Assembly (NCBI RefSeq): GCF_030419005.1
Contig: NZ_CP106952.1
Location: 186,001 to 250,000 of the forward strand
Length of the DNA stretch: 64,000 nucleotides
Origin: Eleftheria terrae
Lineage (GTDB): Bacteria > Pseudomonadota > Gammaproteobacteria > Burkholderiales > Burkholderiaceae_C
Reading direction: 5' to 3'
Shown piece after piece: positions 29,523-38,010 of this stretch; positions within the stretch are counted from its first letter, which is position 1; every line of letters starts with the position of its first letter. The translations under genes were made by a program, and so were the position numbers. Below the pieces are notes generated by a model, which did not search any database, was not told the origin of the DNA, and saw only the letters and a list, made by a program, of their open reading frames with translations.

Positions 29523-31382
29523 TCAGCCGCGTGCCCTGCGGCGGCGCGTCCAGGCTGCCATGCCGGCCAGGCACAGCGCCATCAGCGCATAGGTCTGAGG
29601 CTCGGCACGGCGGCACCTTCAGCTCCACGTGGTCCGCGCCATAGAACGCCGTCAGGCGGTACGCCGACGGGTCGAGGCTGCTGACCAGCCGGTCGAAGCT
29701 GCCCGCCACGCCGCCTTCGGCGGTGAGGAAGCGGAAGGTGCCCAGCGTGGGACCGGCGTCGCCGAAATCCACCCGCAGCTCGCCGTCCAGGTCCACCCTG
29801 CCCGTGATGAACAACCGGTCGTACAGCTCGGCGGAGTCGATGTCCAGCAACAGGTGCGCACCGGCGAAGCCCAGGTGCTCGGTTCGCAGCGTCCCCTCGG
29901 CGGCCTCGCCTGCGGCGCCGGCGCCCAGGCTGCCACGGCTGAGCAGGATGTCCCGGGCCTCCAGCGTGCCGGACAGCCAGGTGGCCTCGCCGCCCGCGCC
30001 CAGCTCGCTGTACTGCGAGAAATCGGCCACCCGCAGCAGGCTGCCCCGGCCGATGGTCAGCGAGCTGCCCTGGCGGAAGGACTGGTTGCTGTCGAGCCGG
30101 GCGCCGTCGAGCAGCACCAGCTCCCCATCGTTGGCCCCGAGCTGCGACAGGGCATCGACGTCGCTGCCGAACCAGGCGGTGGCGATGCGAGCGCCCGCTC
30201 CCTTGAGTTCGATGCGGGTGCCTTGCCCGATCGCCTGGATCAGGGCCGGGCCGCGTCCGGACCGGGCCGTGCCCAGGTTGAACACCAGCACGCCATCATC
30301 CACGGCATGGCTGCTCCCCGCCAAGCGGCCGCCTTCCGGGCCTTGCGCGTGCTGTGCCAGCGGGCCGTACACCACCAGGCGCGAGCGCACCGCCTCCAGC
30401 CTGCCCCGGTTGTCCGCCGCGCCTGCCAGTGTCAGCGTGCCGGCGTCCACCACGCGCACCGTGCCGCGGTTCTTCAGCGCGGACACGATGACGGTCTGCC
30501 CAGCGCCGGTCTTCTCGTAGCGCCCTTCGTTGAGGAAGGAGGCGACCGCCACCTCCGTGGGCCGGTAGACGCGCTGGTTGGTCGTGTCGACCTCAAGGGT
30601 GCCCTTGGTGTTGTGGTCCTCGAGCACCGTGCCGGCCGCCACATGGATGCTGCCCGGGCCGCGCTGGTCGGCGTTGCCGTCCCACACCACGCCACCCTTG
30701 AAGCGGAAAGCGGACTTCAGGTGCTTGATGCGCCCCTCGGGGAACCGGCCAACGTCGCCCATGCCCTCGCCTTCCCAGTCGTCCTGCTTGTTCGACAGCG
30801 TCGCCTGGCCTCGCACGGTGACGGGCCGGGCGGTCTCGAAGCTGCCGTCGCCCCAGTGGAGTCGGTCGAGGGTGGCAGCTCCCTCCACGCGCACGCCCGA
30901 GAAGGCATAGCTGCCGGCGAAGTCGCGCGGGCTGGCCAATCACGAGCGAGCCGATGTCCAGGTCGCCAGCGACGGTCATCCAGCTGCCCCGCAGGACCGA
31001 CACCGTGCCGCGGCCGAGCAACCGCGCCGGCTCACCGAAGGTGGCGTGGCCTGTGAAGACCAGGTCGCCCTCGTTGTGGATCTCGCCCTGCGAGAAGAAG
31101 CCGCCACTGCCGAAGCCCAGCTGACCGCCCTGCGCGACACGCCACAAGCCGGTGCTCTCCATCGACTCGCCGTCGATGCCTGCCCGGCCGCCGCGCGCCA
31201 CGTCCGCCTCGCCGGACTGCCGGACGAAGGAGCGGGTGGAGTCGATCTTGAACGTGGCAGCTTGGGCCACGTGCAGCGTACCTGCGTTCGTCCAGCCACT
31301 GTGGGGCTCGATGCAAAGCGTCAGGGTACCGCCTTCCACGTCCATCTGGCGGCGGTTGTCGACGGCGCCGGTGATGCGGCTA
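29523..31382 (-). pseudogene. Decayed PEP-CTERM beta-helix gene: 5' truncated, three frameshifts
   Basis: Two overlapping minus-strand frames encode one former protein. Upstream frame: from about 31382 (SRITGAVDNR, MDVEGGTLTL...) to LVIG near 30940. The reading then continues one frame over as SPRDFAGSYAFSG; removing one C from the GGCC at about 30938 rejoins them. Near 29605-29616 the sequence expected for VAAVPEPQTYAL lacks two single G residues; restoring both gives a perfect PEP-CTERM tail ending at the TGA 29523-29525. No start codon or signal peptide exists: the 5' side abuts a MITE. The body resembles the intact gene at 24178-25947. Single-base sequencing errors could explain the shifts, but not the missing 5' end. 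Confidence 0.8.
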
Positions 31383-31385
31383 TAA

Positions 31386-31497
31386 GAGCGGCTAACAAAA
31401 CTATTCTGGCGTCGTTGCGCCGCCTTGCCGTACCGGTCGTACTGTCTGCGGCGGCGCGCCTAGCCAGAACCGCTGCGCTGAGTTTTGTTAGCCGCTC
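31386..31497. mobile_element. 112-bp MITE with 17-bp inverted repeats and TAA duplication
   Basis: GAGCGGCTAACAAAACT at 31386-31402 is perfectly inverted at 31481-31497. TAA flanks both ends (31383-31385 and 31498-31500), a 3-bp target duplication of the TNA type made by IS5-family (IS1031-group) elements. Inside, further inverted pieces (TTCTGGC/GCCAGAA and GCGCCGCC/GGCGGCGC) make most of the element one long hairpin. It has no coding capacity, so it would need a transposase from elsewhere. Confidence 0.8.
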
Positions 31498-31723
31498 TAA
31501 GTGGGGGGCGACGTGCGCCCCGCGCAATGAATGCAACCGTAAGGGCCGTCCTGGGCAGCCAAAGCGGGGACGCGCTTCCCGCCGGCGGGCGGGTCGTCCG
31601 TCCTACGAGGCCGGCCTGCACTTCACATCAGAACCATCTGTGAAGCCGGTGGCAGACTGCCCGGCACGCCAGCGACGTGGCCGCCCGGGGACGGGCCCGA
31701 GGTGGCACGGCGTCGTCGTCCAG

Positions 31724-31745
31724 GCGCGCGGCCAGCAGCGCGCGC
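31724..31745 (-). terminator. Hairpin after nosL
   Basis: GCGCGCG (31724-31730) and CGCGCGC (31739-31745) with an 8-base loop lie 6 bp past the nosL stop. No T-tract follows on the minus strand. It is a candidate end of the nosZRDFYL transcript. Confidence 0.4.
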
Positions 31746-31751
31746 GGCGCC

Positions 31752-32273
31752 TCACATGCCGGAATGCTGGCTGGCACCGCCACAAAGGTCCACCATCGCC
31801 GGGGTCACCTCGGCGAAGCGCAGCACCTTGCCACCGTGGCTGGCGGCGAAATGCCGGGCATCGCCCTCGGCCTGGAAGCTCGCGAAGGTCGGCCCCATGG
31901 ACCCATGCCGCTTGCTGCCGGACACATACCACGCCGCCTTGGCGTCGATCCAGTGGCCGCGTGGCTGCTCCCAGTCGGCCCGCGCCATGTCCTGCACGAA
32001 GACCGCCTGCAGGCTGCGCACCTGCTCGGGTTGCAGCAGGGTGCTGAACATCTCGACGGTGTCACAGCAGAACACCGGCTTGTCCTGGCCGACGTAGAAG
32101 ATCTGGGCCTTGGGCCCCGCGTAGTCGGCGAGCAGCATGCCGTCGAGGTCGCAGGTGGTGGCGGGGTCGATCTCCAGCGGCACGATCGCAGCGGTGGAAA
32201 CGGCACGATCGCAGCCGGCAAGGGCAAAGGCGGTGAGGGCGCCCAGCAGCAGGCTTCGGCGGGTCGGGTTCAT
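31752..32273 (-). CDS. nosL: NosL copper chaperone lipoprotein
   Basis: 173 aa. Lipoprotein signal with the lipobox ALAGC. NosL features: CDLDGMLLADYAGPKAQIFYVG, the copper-binding-type FCCDTVEMF segment, ADWEQPRGHWIDAKAAWYVSGSKRHGSMG and a C-terminal FAEVTPAMV. NosL is an outer-membrane-anchored Cu(I) carrier that delivers copper to NosZ via NosDFY. Its ATG overlaps the nosY stop as ATGA, so it is translationally coupled and the last gene of the operon. Confidence 0.93.
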   Translation of the reverse strand: MNPTRRSLLLGALTAFALAGCDRAVSTAAIVPLEIDPATTCDLDGMLLADYAGPKAQIFYVGQDKPVFCCDTVEMFSTLLQPEQVRSLQAVFVQDMARADWEQPRGHWIDAKAAWYVSGSKRHGSMGPTFASFQAEGDARHFAASHGGKVLRFAEVTPAMVDLCGGASQHSGM

Positions 32274-33085
32274 GATCGGAATCTCCAGGTGGCGACGGCC
32301 AGCGGCGCGGCGATCCAGGCCAGCATGGCAGTGCCCAGCAGCCAGGGGCTGGCCAGCGCGGGCGGAACGATACTGCCCAGCCCATAGAGCGTGCGCACAT
32401 CGTCCAGTGAAAACACGTTGAGGATGCGAAAGACATCGGCCGGGTTCAGCAGCAACAGGTAGGGGAACAGCCCCGCGCCGTAGCGGCCTCCGCCCATCAC
32501 CAGCACGCCCAGCAGCAGCAGGTCGAACACCAGCACGAAGCCGAACCACAACGCGATGGCCAGGCCGGAGGCCCGCGTGCGGTCGCGCGCCAGCACCGAC
32601 AGCATCACCGCCAGGCTCAGGAAGGCCAGCCCCAGCAAGACCGAGCTGAGCACGAAGCCGCCGTAGTGGTACAGCCCGCCCCAGCCGAGCGGCTTGAACA
32701 TCAGCGCCCCTACCAGCGTGAAGCCGGCCAGCGTGGACAAGGTGAGCGCGGCAGCCAGCCCGAGGTACTTGCCCAGCAGCAGCTCGATGCGGGTGATCGG
32801 CAAGGCCAGCAGCAGGTCCAGCGAGCCGCGCTCGCGTTCACCGACGATGGCGTCGAAGCCCAGCATCAGCGCGATCAGCGGCACCAGGTAGATCACCAGA
32901 CTGACCAGGCTGGCAATGGTGAACTCGATCGACCGGAACCCCACCGCGCCCTGCTGCGCCCCGCCCATCGTGGCAATCACCAGCGAGAACACGGTGAAGA
33001 CCAGCGCCACTGCCAGCACCCAGCGGTGGCGGATGCGGTCACGGAACTCCTTGGAAGCCAGCGTGGCGATCTGTTGCCATTCCAT
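32270..33085 (-). CDS. nosY: NosY ABC permease for NosZ copper-site maturation
   Basis: 271 aa, six predicted transmembrane helices, ABC-2 type. The ATG at 33085 gives MEWQQIATLASKEFRDRIRHRWV, the typical NosY start with the amphipathic helix that contacts the ATPase. VGERERGSLDLLLALPITR is the ABC-2 coupling motif. With NosF and NosD it forms the machine that passes copper or sulfur for the CuZ site of NosZ in the periplasm. It starts 14 bp after nosF. Confidence 0.95.
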   Translation of the reverse strand: MEWQQIATLASKEFRDRIRHRWVLAVALVFTVFSLVIATMGGAQQGAVGFRSIEFTIASLVSLVIYLVPLIALMLGFDAIVGERERGSLDLLLALPITRIELLLGKYLGLAAALTLSTLAGFTLVGALMFKPLGWGGLYHYGGFVLSSVLLGLAFLSLAVMLSVLARDRTRASGLAIALWFGFVLVFDLLLLGVLVMGGGRYGAGLFPYLLLLNPADVFRILNVFSLDDVRTLYGLGSIVPPALASPWLLGTAMLAWIAAPLAVATWRFRS

Positions 33086-33099
33086 GATGTGTCGCCTCT

Positions 33100-34050
33100 T
33101 CAATGCGGCAGGCCGAAGAACACGTCTTCGAGCGAAGGCTCTGCGATCTGCACGTCCTGCACGCGCGAGCCAAGGCCCGCGAGTGCCTGCAGCAAGGCCA
33201 TCTTGGCGGGGCGCGGGCAGCGCAGCTGCAGGCCCTCCGGCGTGCGCACCGCGTCCTCGGCCGTGCCGTCCAAGCCCGGCAGCCGGGCCAGGGCCTGTGC
33301 CACCGCCGGTGCATCGCCGGGTGCCAGCCGCAGGGTCACGGTCAGCGGCATGGCGGCCTGCTCGCGCAGGGCCGGCACGCTGCCCATGGCCACCACCCGG
33401 CCGGCCGCGAGGATGGCCAGCCGGTCCACCCGGTCCTGCAGCTCGGCCAGGATGTGGGAGGTCAGGATCATCGTCACACCCGCCTCGCGCAGCCCGCGCA
33501 GGGTGGCATAGAACTCGCGGATTGCCAGCGGGTCCAGCCCGGTGGTCGGTTCGTCGAGAAACAACACCTTCGGGCTGCCCAGCAGGGCCTGCGCAAAGCC
33601 CAGCCGCTGCCGCATGCCTTTCGAATACTCGTGCACCGGCCGCGCCGCGGCCTGCGCCAGGCCCACCTTCTCCAGCGTGGGCAGGCAGGCGCTCACCGGC
33701 ACCCCCTTCAGCCTGGCGAAGAAGCGCAGGGTCTCGAGGCCGCTCAGGTGGTCGTAGAGCACCACGTTCTCGGGCAGGTAGCCCATGTGTCGGCGTGCGG
33801 CGCGGAAGTCGCGCCCGTTCACCGCGGCACCGGCGACGTGGATCTCCCCCGCCGTCGGCGGGATCAGGCCCAGCATCATCTTGAACAGCGTGCTCTTGCC
33901 CGCGCCGTTGTGGCCGATGAGGCCGAACACCTCGCCGCGCCGCACGCTCAGGTCCACGCCGTCGACGGCGCGCACCGACCGGTAGTGCTTGCTGACGCCG
34001 CACAGCCGGATGGCATCGCCATCCAGGTCATTTGCCAGAGGTCTTGTCAC
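33100..34050 (-). CDS. nosF: NosF ABC ATPase
   Basis: 316 aa from a GTG at 34050 that overlaps the end of nosD by 23 bp. Walker A GHNGAGKST, the Q-loop region (MGYLPENVVLYD), ABC signature YSKGMRQRLGFAQALL and Walker B KVLFLDEPTTGLDP are all intact, followed by the H-loop ILTSHILAEL. It drives conformational change in the NosDFY complex. Lengths and order match known nosRZDFYLX clusters. Confidence 0.95.
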   Translation of the reverse strand: MTRPLANDLDGDAIRLCGVSKHYRSVRAVDGVDLSVRRGEVFGLIGHNGAGKSTLFKMMLGLIPPTAGEIHVAGAAVNGRDFRAARRHMGYLPENVVLYDHLSGLETLRFFARLKGVPVSACLPTLEKVGLAQAAARPVHEYSKGMRQRLGFAQALLGSPKVLFLDEPTTGLDPLAIREFYATLRGLREAGVTMILTSHILAELQDRVDRLAILAAGRVVAMGSVPALREQAAMPLTVTLRLAPGDAPAVAQALARLPGLDGTAEDAVRTPEGLQLRCPRPAKMALLQALAGLGSRVQDVQIAEPSLEDVFFGLPH

Positions 34051-35311
34051 GCCACGTGCTCCATGTCTTGTGGGCCGGTTGCATCCGGGGATGGGGGTCG
34101 ACCACGCTCGGCACCCGCAGCACCGGAAACTGCTGGCCGACCAGCCGCATTGCCTGTACCGCGGGGCTGGACAGCAGCAGCTTCACCGTCGGGTGCTGCC
34201 AGCTCAGCCGGTCCACCAGGTCATTGGCCTCATAGGGCACGTCCCCCCGGCCATCGTCGTCGCGGTCCCAGCCGAGGTAGTTGCTCCAGTGGTTGCCCTG
34301 CTCGCCGCCCCAGCGTTCATCGCGTGCGCCGACATAGCGCACCTGCTCGCGGTTGTCGATGAAGTCGTTGCCCTCGACCCGGTTGCGGGTCGAGCCGGCC
34401 GACAGGTGCACGCCCACCTCGTTGTCCAGCACGAGGTTGCCGCGCAGCGTGGTGTACTCCACGTCGTAGATGAAGAAGCCGCGCGCATTGCCGGCCACCA
34501 CGTTGTTCTCGATGGTCGAGTCCTGGATGGTGCGCAGCATGATGCCGTGGTCGGAGTTGTCCCAGGCCCGGTTGTTGCGCACCACCTGGTCGCGCACCTC
34601 CATCAGGGCGAGGCCACCGCGGTTGCGCCAGCTGTCGTTGTCCTCCCACAGGTTGTGGTAGGAGTTCATGTAGTGGGTGCCGTAGCGGCTGTGGTGCAGC
34701 TTGTTGCCGCGAAACACCGCGTTGTGCGAGACGTCCACGTACAGCGCATCGCGCACGAAGGCAATGCGGTTGCCGATGATGCGGGCGCCGCGCGTGTTGT
34801 ACAGCTGCACCCCGTTGCCGCGCTGCGAGGAGGCGTACTCCCGCTTGCCGGTGATCAGGTTGTGCTCCACCCGCACGTCGTTCGCCTTCTCGATCCACAG
34901 GCCGAACAGGTTGTAGGTCAGGTCGCAATGCCGCACCACCGCGCGGTGCGCGCCGGGCTGGATGTAGATGCCGGCGTTCTGTGCCAGCAGGCTGTCGCCG
35001 GAGTCGCGCACGATCAGGCCTTCGATGAGCACATCGGGGGCCGTCACCCGCACCGTGTCGCCCTGCAGGCCGCCGCTGATGGTGGGCCGGCCGATGCCGC
35101 GCAGCGTCAGCGGCTTCTTGACGACCAGGTTGGCGACATAGCGGCCGCGTGCCACCTCCACCACGTCGCCGGGGGCGGCACGATCGATGGCAGCCTGCAC
35201 CGACTCGCCGGGCCGCACGGTCCAGGTCGCCGCGCCGGCGGCAGCCGGCAGCACCGCGGCCCCGCACAGCGCCAGCCAGCGCATCCACCGTCTTGCCACC
35301 CTGCTTTGCAT
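34028..35311 (-). CDS. nosD: NosD periplasmic copper-binding beta-helix protein
   Basis: 427 aa with a signal peptide (LALCGAAVLPAAAGA). It starts with the NosD module WTVRPGESVQAAIDRAAPGDVVEVARG and continues as a right-handed beta-helix of parallel strand repeats (NLFGLWIEKANDVRVEHN, NSDHGIMLRTIQDSTIENN, GFFIYDVEYTTLRGN). The closing NHWSNYLGWDRDDDGRGDVPYEANDLVDRL is typical of the family. It takes copper from NosL and hands it to apo-NosZ. Gene spacing: 12 bp after nosR and overlapping nosF. Confidence 0.95.
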   Translation of the reverse strand: MQSRVARRWMRWLALCGAAVLPAAAGAATWTVRPGESVQAAIDRAAPGDVVEVARGRYVANLVVKKPLTLRGIGRPTISGGLQGDTVRVTAPDVLIEGLIVRDSGDSLLAQNAGIYIQPGAHRAVVRHCDLTYNLFGLWIEKANDVRVEHNLITGKREYASSQRGNGVQLYNTRGARIIGNRIAFVRDALYVDVSHNAVFRGNKLHHSRYGTHYMNSYHNLWEDNDSWRNRGGLALMEVRDQVVRNNRAWDNSDHGIMLRTIQDSTIENNVVAGNARGFFIYDVEYTTLRGNLVLDNEVGVHLSAGSTRNRVEGNDFIDNREQVRYVGARDERWGGEQGNHWSNYLGWDRDDDGRGDVPYEANDLVDRLSWQHPTVKLLLSSPAVQAMRLVGQQFPVLRVPSVVDPHPRMQPAHKTWSTWRDKTSGK

Positions 35312-35323
35312 GTCGCCGTCTCC

Positions 35324-37954
35324 TTACACCACCAGCAGCCCGAGCGTCTTCAGCCCGAGGAACAGCGTGGCGCCGATCAGCAGGTTCTTCATGCCCACAT
35401 AGCTCAGCATGTCCATCACGCTGGCCACACGCCAGTGGTGCTGCCACCACGGGCCGTCCTTCACCAGCCGCTTCTGGTCGAGGCGGATCAGCACCTCGTA
35501 CACGCTCCAGCCGAACCACCAGCCGATCAGCGCGCCCGACGACAGCCGGCCGCTGGCCGCCAGCGGCCAGGCCAGGCTCGCCGCCAGCGCGAGCGACACG
35601 CCAGCCGCCTGCAACGCACGACGGCGCCCGAAACCGCCCCGGCTCCAGGGCCAGAGGTGGTGCAGCAGCTCGGCCGCCAGCCAGCGCAGCGTGCGCGCCG
35701 GCATTGCATAGGGGGCGGCGGCCGGCGGCGTCGGCATGCGCGGGTCCACGCCGCTCACCTCGCGGGCGGCCGGCGCGGCATCCATCGGCACCGGCCGGAT
35801 GGGGATGAAGTAGCCATCCCGCCCGATCGGCGTCAGCGGCAGCCCGGCCCGCTCGCGCTGCTTGCGCTCCTTGGCCAGCGGCGGGCAGCCGGTGCTGTCG
35901 GTGTAGAGCACCATGCAGTCCAGGCAGTGCAGGCATTCGCGGTGGTCGATGCGGCCGTGCTCGTCGATCGCCTGCGCACCGCAGCCCACCGCACAGGCCT
36001 TGCAGCGGTTGCAGTCGGGCTTGCGCCGCAGCCCGAACCAGCGGAAGGTGCTGGGCATCGCCAGCGCCCCGCCCAGCGGGCACAGGTACTTGCAGAACGG
36101 CCGCTCGATGAACAGCGACAGGCCCAGCAGGCTCGCCGCGAACAAGGTGTAGGGCCAGGCGCGGTTGAACAGGCCGACCAGGAAGGTGGTCTTGAAGGGC
36201 TCCACTTCAGCCAGCATCTCGGCCAGCCCCATCGAGAACATCGACACCGCCAGCAGGCCGACGAAGATGCCGTACTTCACCCATTTCAGGCGGTCGTGCC
36301 AGCGCCGCGGCAGCTTGAACTGCCAGCGCTTGAGCCCGAGCGCGCCCGCCGCCTTGTGCAGGATCTCCTGCAGCGAGCCGAAGGGGCACAGCCAGCCGCA
36401 GAACAGCCCGCGGCCCCAGACGAAGACGGTGATGACGATGAAGACCCAGAACAGGAAGATGAAGGGGTCGCTCAGGAACAGCGACCAGCGCCACTGGAAC
36501 AGCAGCGAGTGGAACCAGGTGAGGACCTGGGTGATGGACGGCTGCGCCATCGCGCCGAAGCCGACGAACACCACGCTCAGCACCCAGCCGGTGTACTTGA
36601 AGCCGTTGACCGCCCACTTGTTCTTGTGGGTGGCACGCCGGGTGAGCCGGTCGCGCAGCGCGTAGACCACCGCCACCGCCACCAGCAGCGCGGCAAACAG
36701 CCCGATCTGCACCGCACGGTCCTTCCAGACACGGACCCAGGTGGCCTGCGGCCGCTGCACCGCGGGGCGGCCGCCTTCCAGGGCGCTGTCGGGCAGCCAG
36801 TACTCGGCATCGAAGTTGGCGAAGCTCCGGGTCCCGGTGGCACGATCCACCCGGTTGCCCAGGAAACTCAGCTTCCAGGGGTAGGCCGGCGAGAAGGCCG
36901 GAGAGCGCACGATGAAGATGGCCGATTCGGTGAACCTCGGCGCGCCTTCGGCCTCCAGGCCGTAGAGGTTGAGGTAGTCCAGGTCGCGGAAGGTGAAGGC
37001 GTCGGCTTCCTGGTGCAGCTGGATGCGGTCATAGATGCCGCCGCGCACGAAGCCGGAGCCCTTGAACGATTCCTGCCCGGCGGTGCGGATCACGAAGAGC
37101 GCATGCTCGCCCTCCTTCAGCTGCGCCAGCAGGTTGGCATGTCCGGTGTCGCCCAGCAGGCTGCGGCCGATGTCCGGATGGTTGAGGTCGCCGAACCACA
37201 GCTCGATGAACGGCGTGTCGCCACGCGGCAAGCCCACCTGCTCAGGCTGCACGACCAGGCGCTGCACGGCACCTTGCTCGACCAGCCCGGCCCAGCTGCT
37301 GCGCGTGCCGGTGACCCGGAAGCGGGCCGGCTCGCGCTGCGTCGGTGCCAGGATGCCCACCTGACGCGCGACGGCGCTGCCGGCGGTGGTGACCACCTGG
37401 TTCTGCGCGATCACCGTGACGGTGGCGCCCGAGATGGCGTCCACGCCGAGCACGCCCTCATCCGGCCGCGACTGGCCGACCTCGATCTTGTCGGCCACCG
37501 ACTTGCCGACGTACTGCTGGTTGAAGCGCACCAGCGCCTCTTCCGGGATGCCCAGCAACAGGATGGGCTCGGAATGCTTGAGCACCTTCAGGCCGACGAA
37601 GCGGCCCGCCGTGTCCATGCCGATCAGCGTGACCACCGGCTTGCCGGAATAGGCCGGCGTGTCGGTGATGTCGGTGGACAGCATCACGTAGCCCAGCAGC
37701 TTGCGGGCATCGCCCTTGCCGCCCGGCTCGCTGCCATACGCCTCCACATAGGGAGGTTGGCCCTTGCGCTGCGAGAACGACGTGGCGCCGGGGAACACCT
37801 CGGCACAGGGCACCAGCGCGCACAGGTCGGGCGCGGTGTGCAGCTCGGCCGGCAGCGCCGCCTCGTAGGCGTTGGCGCGGGCGGCGGGGGACGCGACCAG
37901 CAGGCTCACCGCAGCACAGCAGGCCAGCAGGACTCTGAACAACATGGTGGTCAT
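35324..37954 (-). CDS. nosR: NosR membrane iron-sulfur flavoprotein, extended C-terminus
   Basis: 876 aa; typical NosR is about 700-770. Signal peptide (residues 1-28), then a periplasmic FMN-binding domain with SGATVT at 175-180, where FMN is linked covalently to Thr. Transmembrane helices follow, with the polyferredoxin motifs CGWLCPFG and CKYLCPLGG, then two cytoplasmic-type cluster motifs CNRCKACAVGC and CLHCLDC. About 150 extra residues after these include a Pro/Ala linker and two or three more hydrophobic helices (ALIGWWFGWSVYEVLIRL, NLLIGATLFLGLKTLGLLVV). NosR passes electrons from quinol to NosZ and is needed for nosZ expression. ATG 37954 is preferred; ATG 37945 is an alternative. 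Confidence 0.94.
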   Translation of the reverse strand: MTTMLFRVLLACCAAVSLLVASPAARANAYEAALPAELHTAPDLCALVPCAEVFPGATSFSQRKGQPPYVEAYGSEPGGKGDARKLLGYVMLSTDITDTPAYSGKPVVTLIGMDTAGRFVGLKVLKHSEPILLLGIPEEALVRFNQQYVGKSVADKIEVGQSRPDEGVLGVDAISGATVTVIAQNQVVTTAGSAVARQVGILAPTQREPARFRVTGTRSSWAGLVEQGAVQRLVVQPEQVGLPRGDTPFIELWFGDLNHPDIGRSLLGDTGHANLLAQLKEGEHALFVIRTAGQESFKGSGFVRGGIYDRIQLHQEADAFTFRDLDYLNLYGLEAEGAPRFTESAIFIVRSPAFSPAYPWKLSFLGNRVDRATGTRSFANFDAEYWLPDSALEGGRPAVQRPQATWVRVWKDRAVQIGLFAALLVAVAVVYALRDRLTRRATHKNKWAVNGFKYTGWVLSVVFVGFGAMAQPSITQVLTWFHSLLFQWRWSLFLSDPFIFLFWVFIVITVFVWGRGLFCGWLCPFGSLQEILHKAAGALGLKRWQFKLPRRWHDRLKWVKYGIFVGLLAVSMFSMGLAEMLAEVEPFKTTFLVGLFNRAWPYTLFAASLLGLSLFIERPFCKYLCPLGGALAMPSTFRWFGLRRKPDCNRCKACAVGCGAQAIDEHGRIDHRECLHCLDCMVLYTDSTGCPPLAKERKQRERAGLPLTPIGRDGYFIPIRPVPMDAAPAAREVSGVDPRMPTPPAAAPYAMPARTLRWLAAELLHHLWPWSRGGFGRRRALQAAGVSLALAASLAWPLAASGRLSSGALIGWWFGWSVYEVLIRLDQKRLVKDGPWWQHHWRVASVMDMLSYVGMKNLLIGATLFLGLKTLGLLVV

Positions 37955-38010
37955 GGTGGGTGGGGCCGGCCCGGCAGCAACGCTGCGCGGGCCCTGGCCC
38001 TGCAGTGAGG

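Larger units (their letters stand above)
31383..31751. other. Gap between the pseudogene and nosL
   Basis: 369 bp that hold the MITE (31386-31497), a 7-bp inverted repeat CTTCACA/TGTGAAG at 31621-31645, and a GC hairpin next to the nosL stop. No remnant of the missing 5' part of the PEP-CTERM gene is recognisable beyond the MITE. Confidence 0.5.

Noticed and set aside
29506..30939. The 477-codon frame taken as an intact gene
   Set aside because: Its TTG start falls mid-domain, and its tail shows a sorting signal out of frame; it is part of a pseudogene.
33989..38008. Open frame of 1339 codons on the plus strand across the nos genes
   Set aside because: It is antisense to nosF, nosD and nosR, His/Ala/Val/Gln-rich, and caused by the high third-position GC of the real genes.
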